Shown: piece after piece, positions 33,300-46,900 of the stretch
How the letters are laid out: every line of letters starts with the position of its first letter
Numbering within the stretch: position 1 is the stretch's first letter
Assembly: GCA_963576785.1 (NCBI GenBank)
Contig: OY756145.1
Coordinates: forward strand, 2,604,001 to 2,668,000
Reading direction: 5' to 3'
Source of the DNA: Chlorophyllum brunneum
Lineage: Eukaryota; Basidiomycota; Agaricomycetes; Agaricales; Agaricaceae
DNA length: 64,000 nt
Notes under the pieces: model-generated
Seen by the model: only the letters and a program-made list of their open reading frames with translations
The model's database searches: none
Told to the model about the DNA's origin: nothing
Translations under genes and position numbers: made by a program

Positions 33300-34462
33300 C
33301 ATTCACAGGTATCTAAGTTCAACCTATCACATGACACAGTCAATTTATCACCTCACAATCTATAACTTGGTACAGATCACAACTTGCACACTCTAACACA
33401 GGAATGATGGACAGAGAAGCAAGACTAACTAAAAGGTAGATGAGTAAGAAGGGGGAGAAAGGAGAAATAGATTTGAAGTCCATAACCAAAAGTACAAAGA
33501 AAAGAGAGAGAGAGAAAAGGACTTATATTGGGGCAGACCCAAACCTCTAACAAGTAGGATAATAGAGTGGACAAAGAGACTGGGCCCAATACTGAGGACT
33601 TAGTACTTCAAGCTCTAGAGAGAAGGTGAAGGCTATTAGATCATCTGCAAAAAATTGGCAAGATCTTTGATGGTTGAGATGGGGATATAATAATTGAAGT
33701 GAGGACAACAATAGAGGATATGAGAGCAAGTTTGAAATAACTGGCTTGCACAGTAATGGCAAGAAAGATCTTTATTGGGAAAGAATCTTAAATAGTATTT
33801 TCCAATGGAAGCATAGCAGAGGATAACCTAACAGGTCCTCACAAAGAGTTGGGGTGGGTTACCACACTCACAGATCCAAGGACTAGAGTTGAGGTGTGAT
33901 GGTAAAGTAGAGGTACTATTTGCTCATACTCAAAAAGAGAGGAAGTTACTACCATGGTAGGTAGTGAAGTTGAATATGCCCTGCTATATTTTGAGAGCTT
34001 GTTTGGCTGATTTTATAGAAAGAAAGTTGAGGGAGTAGAATACTTGTTAGTCTTGACATTGGTTAAGCCAGGCAACTAACTGTCTGTAACCAGTCATGTA
34101 TCTTGTATTGGATTCCAAACTTGTATTTGGAAGAAATGTGATAAAAGTAGAAACAATGATGTTCTGACTTGAGGAACCATGCTCAAAGTGCTTTGGTAGT
34201 AATAATGGATTGCTGTTGGCATGAGTGGACCAAACAGTTGAGAAGTTGCTTGGATGTGCAGATAGAGTCAGTGAAGATATGGATCTTCTCTACCAAAGTG
34301 TAGTCAAGTAAGTCTAGGACCTCTTTAATGCTGAGATATTGTATTACAAGCTTGGTATTGGGTGGTGATGCCACCTAGTCATTTCATGATAGAGCTCCCT
34401 TTGTCAAGATATCTACTACCATATATTGGCTAGTAAGAGGGTTGGGGTTGGGGTAAACTGAG
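33300..34462 (-). mobile_element. LINE3, 3' part (RNase H to C-terminal region), cut by Ty3 insertion
   Basis: Reading leftward from 34462 the sequence encodes the second half of an RNase H domain (YPNPNPLTSQ, KLVIQYLSIKEVL, HIFTDSICTSKQLL) and then the C-terminal region homologous to 47340-47900 of LINE2, including a degenerate Cys/His cluster. Its continuation lies at 58225 on the other side of the Ty3 pair, where the reading resumes in IIMGTDSS. Many stops are present. No poly(A) tail was located at the 3' side. Confidence 0.75.
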
Positions 34463-34758
34463 TGTTATGAACTATAGATAGACAATACATTCCTATCATG
34501 CACCTGTCATACTTATCATTCCTATGTATCTGTTTCATCCCCTTATTTTATCCCTTAGGGCTGTACTTTTACTAACTTGTTCTACTCATCCCCTATGACT
34601 TCATTACTCTGCTCCATTATTCTTAGCTCTCACCACTAGTATATAATACTTGATATATTCCTTATACTTTAACAATTGTATCATCCCTTTCTCTTCTCTC
34701 TACTTCCTTGTCTTTATCCAAAGACTTGCAACCTGAGTTCTAGACTAAGGTCATAACA
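34463..34758 (+). repeat. Ty3/gypsy LTR 1 (5' LTR of unit 1)
   Basis: 296 bp, starts TGTTATGAAC and ends GGTCATAACA, giving a short TGTTA/TAACA terminal inverted repeat. Flanked on its left by CTGAG. Confidence 0.95.
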
Positions 34759-35177
34759 TTTGGTAAAGTGTTATTTAACTCACCTTGCAAGAGAGGTACT
34801 ACTATTTGTAGCTAGGCTTGGAATAATAGCCTCCAACTAGAACAACAGTATATAAGCAGCAGTAGTTCATTGAGAATACTGAGAAGACCAAGAGCTCCAA
34901 GACCAACAGACATTCAGGGATCACCAATAACCACTGGATCCAAATAACAAATAGAACCAGAAATCCCTGAAGGTCTTAAGTGGCAGAAATCCAAACACAG
35001 CATAGACAAAGACATAGTTCTTTTTAAGACCCTATTCAACACAGATGTTGCTGAGACCACATCTGACATAGAAGTCACCGACACCCCATTTGATACAGAA
35101 ATTGCCGAAGCCATATCCAACATAGAAGTCACCGAAACCTACGAGAACAAACACAGTAAACTAGAGACAGAATCGAA

Positions 35178-36062
35178 ATGGCTGATGAAATCAATTTCCC
35201 AAAGAACCTAGCACCAGAACCAGGGTACTTCAATGGAGATAGAACCAAGTTTGACAATTGGTGGAGAGCAATGTTCTTATGGACACTCTTCAACAAAATT
35301 GAAGATAACAAACAGAGGATAATTGGAGTACTAGCACAGATGAAAGGAGGATTAGCAGAATCCTATGCCAATGCTAAGTTACAAACAATCCAAGACAAGA
35401 AAACACCAACATTCAATCATTTTGCAAAGGAGATGGTTGCCACCTTCTCCTTGGGGAATGGAAAAGCAATAGCAGAAGGGGAAATGAAGTTGTTCAAACA
35501 GGGAAAGAGGAACACTATAGACTTCTTAATAGAGTTTGAAGCATTAAAGACACAAGCAGGAACAGATGACACACATGCCATATTTCTCCTTAAACAACAC
35601 ACCAGGACAGACATTATTCGAATCATTGTAGGCTATCTGGCAGCCTCAATCCCAGACATATACAGCAAATAGAGAAACATAATCCTTGCAGTAGGACAAG
35701 GATACAAAACAATGGACATTACCCAAGGAGATGTCAGAACAAACATGGGAGTCACATATGGAGGTGGAGGACAACTAATGGAGGTTGGTAAACAAAGGGC
35801 CAACACCAATCAGAACAGTAAACTGAGGTGTTTGAACTACAACCTATATGGGCATATTGCCAAATATTGCCACAAGAAAACAAAGGTCACATATACCAAA
35901 ATAATATGTTATAATTGTGGCAAACAAGGCCACATCTCAAAGAACTGCAGAGCACCAAAAAAAGCACACATCAGAGAAGTCACCAAGGAGATAGAAGAAG
36001 AGGCAAAGAGGATTTTGTCGAAGGCTCCAAGTAGGCACAAACTTGCAAGCCCAGAAACCTAG
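35178..36062 (+). pseudogene. Ty3 gag, unit 1
   Basis: Capsid-like region starting MADEINFPKNLAPEPGYFNG with the retrotransposon-gag helices FDNWWRAMFLWTLFN and LIEFEALKTQAGT. Two nucleocapsid zinc knuckles follow, one degenerate (CLNYNLYGHIAKYC) and one intact CCHC (CYNCGKQGHISKNC). A TAG at 35670-35672 interrupts the frame where unit 2 has TGG. Gag binds the genomic RNA and forms the particle. Confidence 0.88.
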
Positions 36063-36149
36063 AGTCCCTGTTTTACTTCACAATAGACGACATGTGATTC
36101 CACACAAACGGAACTCGATGCCCAAACTTCTCCTCAACTGAACAATCAG

Positions 36150-38805
36150 AACAAAGAAAGGACCCAAACAAATCACCACACTGGTAGATTCGGGATGTAC
36201 TTACATGTGTATAGCACAAAGAATAGTAGAAGAAGAACAAATCACAACCAAACCCCTAGAAACCCCAATACGAGTAATCAATGCCAATGGAACCAAGAAT
36301 AAGAAGAGAGAAATAACAGACACAGCACAACTGGTATTAAGCAATGGCAAACACATGGAGGAAATCAAAGCAATAGTAACACAACTAGAGAGCACAGACT
36401 TATATCTTGGACATAACTGGCTAATCAAGCACAACCCGGAAATTGACTGGACGAACAACATAATATATTTCAATAGATGTCCAAAGGATTGCACCACACA
36501 CCACAACAACATATGGTTCAACAAAAGAATATGCATGGTAAAAAAACACATAGAGGAAAAGAAGACTGATCAAACAAATCCAGAAGACCTACTGACATAC
36601 CTACAGCAATATATACACCTATTCAACAAGAAGAACTTCAACAAACTGCCAGAACACATGATATGGGACCATGAAATAAACCTGACAGAAGATGCACCCC
36701 TGGTACTACAGTCCAAGGTCTACCTGATGACATTAACAGAGAAACAAGAACTGCAGAAATTCCTCGACAAAAATATCACCTTAGGACAAATTCGACCATC
36801 ACAATCCCCCTACGCCACCCCATGCTTCTTTATACCCAAAAAAGATGGAACCAAATGACTGGTACAAGACTACAAGAAGCTAAACAAACACATGATCAAA
36901 AACAAAACACTACTTCTACTCATAAGTGAAGTTATTGACAAACTCAAGGACATGAAAGTTTTTAACAAACTTGACATCATCTGGGGATACAATCACGTGA
37001 GGATAAGAGAAGGCAATGAATGGAAAGCAGCATTTGTAATGAACAATGGACTATTTAAACCAATAGTCATGTTCTTTGGAATGAGTCACCAGCAACATTC
37101 CAAAGGATGATGAACATGGTCTTTTGAGAAATGGTACATGAAAGAGCAGTCATCAACTATATGGATGTCTTTGTTATCCCTGGAACCACACAACAGGAAC
37201 TTGAAGACAGAACAAAATGATTTCTCGACATTGCAGCAAAACACCAACTATACTTCAAAAGATTGAAATGCATATTTGACACAAAAGAGATACCTATATT
37301 AGGATTTGTGGTAGGACAAGACAGCATTAAAATGGAGGAGGAAAAAGTAAAAGTGGTGAAAGAATGGCCAATACCCAAATCCCTAAAAGACATTGAGAAA
37401 TTCCTAGGGTTCGTAAACTTCTACCGATGATTCATTCACAACTTCATCAACATAGCAGCCCCACTACATGAACTGAAGAAAAAGGACACACAATAGGAAT
37501 GGACAGAACAACAACAGCAAGCCTTCAAAAGAATCAAAGAAAAGATCATAAGTAAACCGGTACTGGCAATGCCACAAGACAAGGGGCAATACAGAGTAGA
37601 AGTGGACACGTCAGGATATGGAGTAAAAGCAGTACTATTGCAAAAACAGAAAGAACACTGGCACCCGATTGCATTCTACTCAAGAACAATGATACCGACA
37701 GAACGAAACTATCAAATCTATGACAAAGAGTTACTTGCCATTTGAGAAGCAATCAAGACCTAGAGACAATACTTACTTAATGCAGATGAACTATTCAAAA
37801 TATGGACTGATTACAAGAACCTGGAATATTTCCGAAAACCACAGCAACTCACAGGATAACAAGCGAGGTGGCAGATGGAGCTACAGGAATACCACTACAC
37901 ACTGAAACACATACCCGGAAAAACCAACATGAAAGTGGATGTCTTATCAAGACTAACAAAAACTGACACCACCTGAGATAACACTGACATTATCTTACTA
38001 TCTGACCACCGATTCAATAACAATGCAACTACCATAATCAGACAAATCTGGGAGATCTCAGAAGAAGAGGATCTGAAACACCAACTACAAAAGGAGACAA
38101 AAAGAGAAACACAGTGGTTAAAGGAAAAAGAGAGATGACCAGAGGAGACATGGGAAACAGATGGAGTACCAATGTTCAAAGGAAGAATATACATCACACC
38201 CAACAACCAAATATGACAAGAAATACTTCAACAACACCATGACAAAACAAATGTAGGACACCCAGGACAGCACTGAATGATCAAACTCCTCAAATGGAGT
38301 TATTGGTGGCCTCAGATGTATAATGATGTCAAACGATACATCAAAGGGTGTGAAACATGCCAACAAAACAAAATACTCCAAACAAGACTGACAACACATC
38401 TCTATCCACTACTAATACCAGTGGAACCTTGGGAGGAAATATTGATTGACATGATAGGACTACTACCAGAATCAGAAGGATATGACGCAATACTTGTCAT
38501 AGTCAATCGTTTCCGCAAAATGATCAGATTGTGCACAGTCAACACCATCTTAACATCCAAGGAGCTAGGAGATATCTATCAAGGCAACATATGGAGAATA
38601 CATGGAATACCCTGCAGAATTATCAGTGACAGAGGACCACAATTTGCATCAAAATTCATGGCAGAACTATGCCAAGTGACAGAAATCCAGCAAAACTTAT
38701 CCACGGCATACCACCCACAAACCAATGGTCAAATAGAGTGCATTAACCAAGAGATTGAGACATACCTCAGAAGTATAATAAACTATACACAGAATAACTG
38801 GAAAA
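36150..38805 (+). pseudogene. Ty3 pol, unit 1, 5' part (protease, RT, RNase H, integrase core)
   Basis: Aspartic protease active site TLVDSGCTYMCIA near 36180. RT blocks include SPYATPCFFIPKKDGTK, KLDIIWGYNHVRI and NYMDVFVIPG, where the second Asp of the usual YMDD-type box is Val (unit 2 keeps YMDDF). Then LGFVNFY, RNase H VEVDTSGYG, and integrase with HHCC zinc motif (CETCQQNK), DMIGLLPES, ISDRGPQFASKF and STAYHPQTNGQIE, giving the D,D,E triad. At least ten in-frame stops are seen (for example at about 36858, 37220 and 37743). The frame ends at the LINE insertion point inside the integrase and resumes at 48425. Confidence 0.9.
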
Positions 38806-41655
38806 TCCCTCAATTTAGTGAGGTCAATCCCATCTGTGACCAAGCCAACACTATACACCTCAGACTCCAATCTACCCAACACAGTTATAGACCTGTTATT
38901 TGCATCAGGAATGTTACCATACATTCCCACCCATGATATCCAGGAAGGTGATCGATACAATGTGGATCATGTCCCCCTTCTGATCAGAGTTTCTATTCCA
39001 CAAATAGACGTTGTTATCAAGAGATTGATAATACCTAAAGGATCAGAGGAAGAGACCAAATTCCTGATGGATATCATGGCAGGAATTAACAACATGAACT
39101 GGCTGATAAATGATGTGGATGAGCTGGAGAGAGCTGTTGCCAAATTAGGAGGTTTATTTGACAAGTCCTGGAATTGCAACATGAAGAAGACCAAGATTAC
39201 CACTAGGTCCAAAACCTGGTGGAACAAAGAATGCTCTAATGCACTTGCAACACATTGCGTGGACCAAAAAAACAAGCACAAATGGAACATCTTTTGCAAA
39301 ACCACAAGGAAAATGAAAAGGGCATATTTCGACAAGAAAATCCAAGAAATCTCAGTCGATAACCATCGCCCATGGGATCTAATGCTATGGGTCAAAGCAC
39401 GCGCTCTCCCAGCTACCAAAGCCATTCGCCACAATGGTTGGCCTTGCCTCACCATGGACAACCTATGGACGGCTCTTGACCAACACTACAACTCAGTTCA
39501 GGACAGACCTATCAATGTAGCTGTCCTAGAAGAACTACTACCAGCAATCAGCATGGAGAATAAAACTTGGGTTGATTTCTCTCTATTGGAAATGAGAGAA
39601 TCACTCAAGGATACCTCGAATTCTTCTGCCCCTGGCCCCAACCATATTTCCTGGTCCCACCTCAAACAGATTGCCGCCATCAACACTTGTGCCAATCTCT
39701 TTCTCAGAATCAGTTGTGCATGCCTATCCTTTAGACACTGGCCCTCGCACTTCAAAAAGTCAACATTGGTAATTATCCCCAAACCCAACAAACCTGACTA
39801 CTCCACTCCAAAGGTGTTTAGGCCAATCGTCTTACTCAATACATTTGGCAAGTTAATAGAGAAGATGCTAGCCAAACGACTCCAATTCGAGGTGGTGAAA
39901 TTCAAAGTTCTCCACCCTCATCAACTGGGAGCCATCCAACAATGATCCACTGAGGACATGAGACTTTTCCTAACCCACATCATCCAGGAAGCATGGATGA
40001 AGAAAAAGAAAACATCGGTGCTTGTATTCGATGTAGCCCAGTTCTTCCCCTCCCTTAACCATGACCTTCTTACTGACATACTCAATCGGTAGGGATTTCC
40101 TTCTCAAATTGCGAGGTTCTTCAACAATTATCTCAAAGAATGTCACACTTCCTACCGGTGGAACAACAAAAACTCCCCGGAATACGATGTAGTAGTTGGA
40201 GTGGGCCAAGGCTCAGCCCTGAGTCCCATTCTCTCCACCTTTTACCTTGCCCCCCTTCTCCGAATCTTTGACGTCCATATGGAGGAACACCATGACAAAT
40301 GGGACTTTGACATCCTAGCTTTTGTGGATGACAGCACCCTGGTCGCACAATCTCTGTCCCTTGATCAGAACATCGAAATACTCCAGCACATGTACCATGA
40401 AATAGAGTAGCTCATGAACAAATTTGGCCTAGTAATCGAACACAGCAAGTCCAAAGTCTTCCACTTTACATGTGCGAGGCAGGACTCCAATCCCTCTATT
40501 GATTTGAAATCCCCACCATTTACTGGCCATACCCCCCTTAAGCCAAAAGCCCACTAGTGATACCTTGGCTTCTATTTCAACCAGACGTTAACCTTCAAGG
40601 AGCATGTCCTCTACTACTCCGCCAAGGTGATATCTTCAATCAAGGTGATGAAAATACTAGGAAACTCCATACATGGTCTGTCCCCTAGCAACAAAAGACT
40701 ACTGTACCATTCATGTGTCATACTGGTGGTGGCATATGGATACCAACTATGGTTTCATGACAAGTTATGAACGAAAGGGACTTGTGAAATCCTCAACAAG
40801 ATGCAGCGTAGTGCAGCCCTCTGGATTACTGGGGCCTTCCGTACATCTTCCACTGGTGGCATTGAGTCCCTCGCAGGACTCATGCCCATCAAACTCCACC
40901 TTCAAAAGCTAGCCAAATAACAAATGTCAAGGCTCCACACATTGGACGATGAACATGCACTGGCAAGATTGACAAAAGAGTATTATTCTTCCCCCCACTA
41001 ACTTCACATCAAGAATTTCATGAAGATTCAGAAGAAGAAGATACTAGGAGCTGTGATGGATGTTTCACACCCCACCCCCAAGACTCAGTATATAGAATAT
41101 TTTAACTCTGTTTCAAAATCTGTCTGGCCCAGACATAGGTTACTTGACCGTTTTCCTACTAATGTATCTTTTATAGGATTCAACCGAGATAACCCCCACC
41201 TCTCAAAGGCACTTTGGGACAATGTTACAATGAATGCAATGATGGACTTCAAATCCATCATTATTGGCATGGATGGCCTGGTCCACCCCAACCCCAATCC
41301 ACTTGCTAGCCAGTTTATGGCGGTAGCCACTATTCGACACTTAGATGGAGGGAGCTCTATTATGAAGAGGCTCAGAGGAACAACGTCGACTGACACCGAA
41401 CTGGTTGTGCAGTACTTAGGAATCACCAAAGTACTCACCACCAACAATTACAACCAAGTTGAACATATTTATGTATTCACTGACACCCTCACAGCCTCCC
41501 GGCTCCTACTGGACTGCTTGCCGCACTCTTGCCAATGGCAGTCTATTCTCACCTTGAAGGCACTCTTGGCTTGGTTCAACAAGTCTGACCAGCACCATCT
41601 CTCATTTTATCACACTCCATCAAAATACAAATATAGCATCCAAAAAGCCATACAC
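38806..41655 (+). mobile_element. LINE segment 1 (truncated at both ends): EN end, RT, RNase H
   Basis: Starts inside the endonuclease domain (PNTVIDLLFASGMLPYIPTH) directly at the target-site copy and reads through RT: VIIPKPNKPDYSTPKVFRPI, LVFDVAQFFPSL, GQGSALSPILST and the catalytic box AFVDDSTL. RNase H follows with IIGMDGLVHPNPNP and YVFTDTLTASRLLL. Similarity to LINE2 ends abruptly at about 41655 (AAAAAGCCATACAC), before the C-terminal region, 3' UTR and poly(A). LINE2's 5' end starts at the next base. Several stops are present (for example 39943, 40090, 40918). Confidence 0.85.
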
Positions 41656-41740
41656 GCGACCCTTCTTTGACTCATACCACTACCATCGATTTGCGAAACT
41701 CAATTATACGGTACAAGTCTATAGTACAAAGGATACATTT

Positions 41741-43921
41741 ATGCCTGCGTTACATTCCAACCTCTCTCCAAGAGAGACCACGCCCGACAGTGATGGGGTA
41801 GTCTTTGAGAACACACCATGTGTTCCAGCCCCCTCCATCTTTGCAGCCTCTGAGGCTCTGCCCCCTCCCGGCGTCCTGTTTCCTAGGACGCCATCTATGA
41901 CTAGGCCTTTTGTCCCCACGGATCAGGCCTATAGCCACACTGTCAGTCCGCAGCAGCAGGCCGACCACACCACCAAGTCTCTCAAACCCCCTCCAGGGTG
42001 AAGGAGACAAAACCGTTCATCAGGCTTCCAAATGTTCAAGGCTGGAGGGAGACCAGTATTACTTGGGAGAAAACTGGGCTGAGCAAGTCGAAGAAGAGCT
42101 TAAGCCCAAAGTTAAAGTCGAAGATGAAGAAGACGAAAACAGAGAGAATCATGAAGACAGTCCAGAAGAATTCTATGAAGATGCTGTCAGAGAGGTCGGC
42201 AAGATCTCTGAATGGGTCAAAGCCTGCAGCACTTACAACATGAGCGGCGATGAGGGGCTAGCATTCAGGCAAGCCTTTACAGAACTTATGACGACCTTGA
42301 TGAAAGCAGGATGGCTCAAGGTAGCAGTCGACGAGGATAAGAATGATCTCCACAGTTGGATGGGGGTAAATTTTGGTAAGATTATTGTCCATGCTGATGA
42401 AACCCCCCAGCCAGACGTTTCTGCCCTTCGACACGTGGCCTTCAAAGGCTCCACGTGCAAACCTGACAATGTCCACATGGAGGTTGTCGAACACATTGTC
42501 ACTCTGGGTATCGCTGATGGCAATGATGTCACTCATTTGGGTATCTCCGATGATGACATTCAGATGATCTCCGAAGCGGAGTTCAAGACCGTTACCCACA
42601 ACAAGAAGAAACGGGCTCGGAAACCAAGAACACTGACCCCAGGGACCACTGGGCCGAAGAAAACGACCCCCACTGCGCCTGCCAAGGCTGCAACCCCCAC
42701 TGTACCTGCCAAGGCCACCAAAACTCCGGTACCCCCGCCTAGCATCAAGGATACCAGGTCTCCCCAGGAAGAAAAGAAAACTTCCTACGCCGCTATAGCA
42801 GCCAAGAAGAACAAAAACACCTCTTCTGCCGCCGCCCCCTCCACAAACGCCCGGGACCCTCTCAAACTCTTAGAGTTTGCGAGCAAATTCCCAGAATTGT
42901 CTAACAAGAAGATTGTGGCTATGTATGATGCTGCTTTCTCCTCCTCCTCCTCTGCGAACAAGAAACCAGCTAAGAAGGCTGGAATTATTCACTCCACCTT
43001 AAATGGTCCATTGCGCAAGCAAGTGATCATTCCCCTCCTCACTGGACCCAATGTCACCAATTTTGGGGCCATCATCGACTCTCTCAATGCATGCCTCATA
43101 GTGGAGAAGTCCAAAATGAGGGTCATCGCCGCCTCGCAGGGTAAGCTGGGCCTTATAGTCCACACCTCGGAGGTGTTAACCCCCATGGAGCTTGATGTTG
43201 TCGAGACATGGCTCAAAGAGAAGTTCAGAGGAGTCACCACGGGCGACGTATCCCTCCCAAAGTTGAAATCGTTTGTGAAAGTCACGGACGTCAGTTACAT
43301 CACGCCCCGAGGACAGAGGCCGATGTGGTCAACAGCATCTGGAATTTGATTCATTCCGATGCCATACAATTTGCGACGCAGCCACAAGTGCAACGCAACT
43401 CCAAGCACTCAGACACCTGCACGGTATGGTTTGAGATCTGGGACTCCAAAGCAGGGACCAACATTGCTAAAATCGAGGACAAGTTCCTCAACATCTACGG
43501 AGGACTCTTCCACATCAGGAGGGCCACCGCTAACCCGAGAGTACCATTCTGCGGAAAATGCTGCAGATGGGGCCACCCCCTAATTTGCTGCCGAGCAAGG
43601 CTCTTCACCTGCACACACTGCAAGGGGCCACACTCCACCACCAACCACCGATTGTTTGCCCACTGTTGTAAGGGTAATGATAAAGCTGACCTGCCCATTG
43701 CAGCCACCCCCGCCGGAGAACCATGCCCTCATAAGGCTACGTGCTCCAACTGTGGCAAGGACCACCTCGCTACTGACCAAAAGTGTCAGTTCTGGAAGAA
43801 GCGATTCGACCACAACTGGCATGCAAACAAAGCGCTTGAATTAAGAGCCAACAAAGGAATTCCGTTGCCCCCCTCCTCATCATCCCCAGCTAGTCGAAGC
43901 CAGACTAACCCCCCTCAATGA
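41741..43921 (+). pseudogene. LINE2 ORF1 (RNA-binding gag-like protein), frame-broken
   Basis: The long frame 41910-43349 contains an acidic N-terminal part (EEELKPKVKVEDEEDE), an Ala/Pro/Lys-rich middle and a globular C-terminal half. The reading then shifts at about 43310 into 43921, which holds three CCHC-type knuckles (CGKCCRWGHPLICC, CTHCKGPHSTTNHRLFAHCC, CSNCGKDHLATDQKC). A shorter frame at 41741-42001 overlaps the start. The protein would coat LINE RNA. It is homologous to the ORF1 at 53258-54472. Confidence 0.82.
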
Positions 43922-46900
43922 ATAACATCTCCGATGAGCAAGACAGGCCTCCTCGCTCACTCCTGAGTGAGTTGAAGGTCTGCTCTCACAATGTTGGAAG
44001 ATCATATGGAGTGATGGAGACAGTTCTCATGCATAGAGGTGACGTCGACCTCCTCCTCATACAAGAACCCCCATGGAGATTTCTCTGTGACATTCCCTCA
44101 TCTGTCTCTAATGATGGATCACCCCTCGTGGGAGGCCCAGTTCACCTGGACTGGACACTCCTCTCATATCCAATTATCGCTGAAGAAGTCCTCCAAGTGG
44201 GACGCCGATGATACCCTCAACGTACGGTCAACATGGAACACTGTACCACTCCACGAGTCCTCGCCTTCGCTCACAAGAGACTGAAATGACTCTGACCCTC
44301 CATTCGAAGAGATTTAATCGAACATCAGGACCTCCTGTGTATTTCCCTATATGCAGGAGGAGAAGAACTACTGCTGCTAAACGTTTACAATGACAGCCGT
44401 AATACTGCACTCCACTTCCTTGAGGAGCACCTCTTCGACCTCCCACCCTTTCTTCTAATGGGAGGGGATATCAACATCCAATCGGAGTTATGGGACCCTT
44501 CAACAGATCAACATCCGGCGAGTGCAGACCGTCTCCTTATAATCACCGAAGCCCTTAATCTTGTGAGGACAACTCCATCTGTGGCCATACCAACTCATTA
44601 TGCCTCAGACCCCAATCTACCAGACACGGTCATCGACCTGTTGTTTGTCTCAGGGATGTTACCATACATCCCTACCCACACTATCCAGGCAGGTGATTGG
44701 TACAACTCTGACCACGCCCCCCTCTTAATTAGGCTGCCTATTCCACAAATGGATCTTGTCGTCGAAAGATTGACTATCCCCAAGGATTCGGATGAGGAAA
44801 CCAGGTTCCTGACGGATATAGTAGAAGGAATCAAAAACAAGAACTGGCCGATGAATGACGTGGATGAACTAGAGAGAGCTGTCACTGAATTGGGAGTTTT
44901 ATTTGACAGATCCTGGAACCAGAATGCGAAGAAGACCAAGATCACCACTAGATCCAAGACCTGGTGGAACAAGGAGTGCTCCACCACACTCACTACACAC
45001 CGCGCGGACCGCAAGAACAAGCGCAAATGGAACGCTTTCGCAAGACCACGAGGAGAACGAAAAGAACATATTTTGACAAGAAGATCCAAGAAATCTCAGT
45101 CGACCGAAAATGCCTGTGGGATCTGATGCCATGGGTTAAAGATCGTGCACTCCCAGCTACAGAAGCTATGCGTCATAACAGCCGACCTTGTCTTACTCTA
45201 GACAACCTGTGGATGGCACTCGACCAACACTACAATGCTGCCCACGACAGACCAATGAATGCGGCAGTCCTGGACGAACTTCCTCCACCGAACGGAATGG
45301 AGAATAGGACTTGGGTAAACTTCTCTCTCGTAGAGATGATGGAATCGCTCAAGGATACCTCGAATTCTTCCTCCCCTAGTCCCGACCATATTTCCTGGTC
45401 CCATCTTAAGCAGATTGTCACCGATGAAACTTGTACTGGTCTCTTTCTCAAAATCAGCAGTGCATGTCTGAACATCAGACATTGGCCTATGCACTTTAAG
45501 AAGTCAACATCGGTGATCATTCCCAAACCCAACAAACCCGACTACTCCACTCCGAAGGTGTTCAGACCAATCGTCCTCCTCAACACATTTGGCAAACTAA
45601 TCGAGAAGATGCTCGCCAAACAACTCCAATTCGAGGCAGTGAAATTCAAAGTTCTCCACCCTCACCAACTAGGAGCTATCCGCCAACGGTCCACTGAGGA
45701 CGCAGGTCTCTTCCTAACACATATCATCTGGGGAGCTTGGACGAAGAAGAAGAAGACATTGGTGCTCGCATTTGATGTGGCCCAATTCTTCCCCTCCCTC
45801 AATCACGACCTCCTTATCGACATACTAAGACGACAAGGATTCCCCCCCCAAATCGCAGTGTTCTTCAACAACTATCTCAAAGAATGCCACACAACTTACC
45901 AGCGGAATAACAAAACCTCCCCGGAGTTCGACACAGTGGTGGGAGTAGGGCAAGGCTCGGCCCTTAGCCCCATTCTCTCCACTTTATTCCTTGCCCCCCT
46001 CCTTCACATCTTCGACATACGTATGGAGGATCACCATGGCAGGTGGGACTTTGATGTCCTATCTTTTGTAGATAACGGCACTTTAGTCATACAATCCCCG
46101 TCCCTGGAACGGAACGTCGAAATCTTACAACACATGTACTGTGAAATGGAGTGGCTCATGAATGAATTTGGCCTGGAAATTGAACATGGCAAGTCTGAGG
46201 TCTTCCACTTTACGCATGCAAGACAGGACTCAAATCCTTCTATCAATTTGGGATCACCACCATTCACAGGTCACAACCCCCTCAAACCGAAGACCCATTG
46301 GAGATACCTTGGCTTCTACTTCGACTGGACATTGACCTTCAAGGAACATGTTCAATACTACTCTGCCAAAGCAATATCCATAATCAAGGTGATGAAAATA
46401 CTAGGGAACTCCGTTAGAGGCCTGTCTCCCAGCAACAAAAGACTACTATACTGTTCGTGTGTCATACCGGTTGCAACATACGGATACTGACTCTGGTTTC
46501 ACGATAGGTCTTGTACCAAAGGGACTTGTGAAATCCTCAACAAGATACAACGAAGCGCAGCACTCTGGATTACCGGGGTATTCCGGACTTCTCCCACCGG
46601 CGGTGTAGAGTCCCTTGCGGGGCTCATGCCCATCAAACTCCATCTCCGAAAGTTGGCCAAATAACAAACGTCGAGGCTTCATACGTTGGATGATAAACAT
46701 GCATTGGCAAGATTGACGAGAGAATATCACTCTTCCCCCCACTGACTTCACATCAAGAATTTCACGGAGATTCAGAAGAAGAAGACACTTGGAGCTGTGA
46801 TGGATGTTTTACGCCCCACGCCCGAGACTCGGTATATAGAACATTTCAACTCTGTCTCTAAATCTCTCTGGCCCAGACATAGGTTACTTGACCATTTCTC

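Larger units (their letters stand above)
28949..33300. other. AT-rich, degenerate outer part of the repeat island
   Basis: Base composition changes sharply to AT-rich. Apart from the recombinase fragment and three short repeats listed separately, only small frames without recognisable content occur on either strand. It probably consists of old, decayed transposon sequence. Confidence 0.6.
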
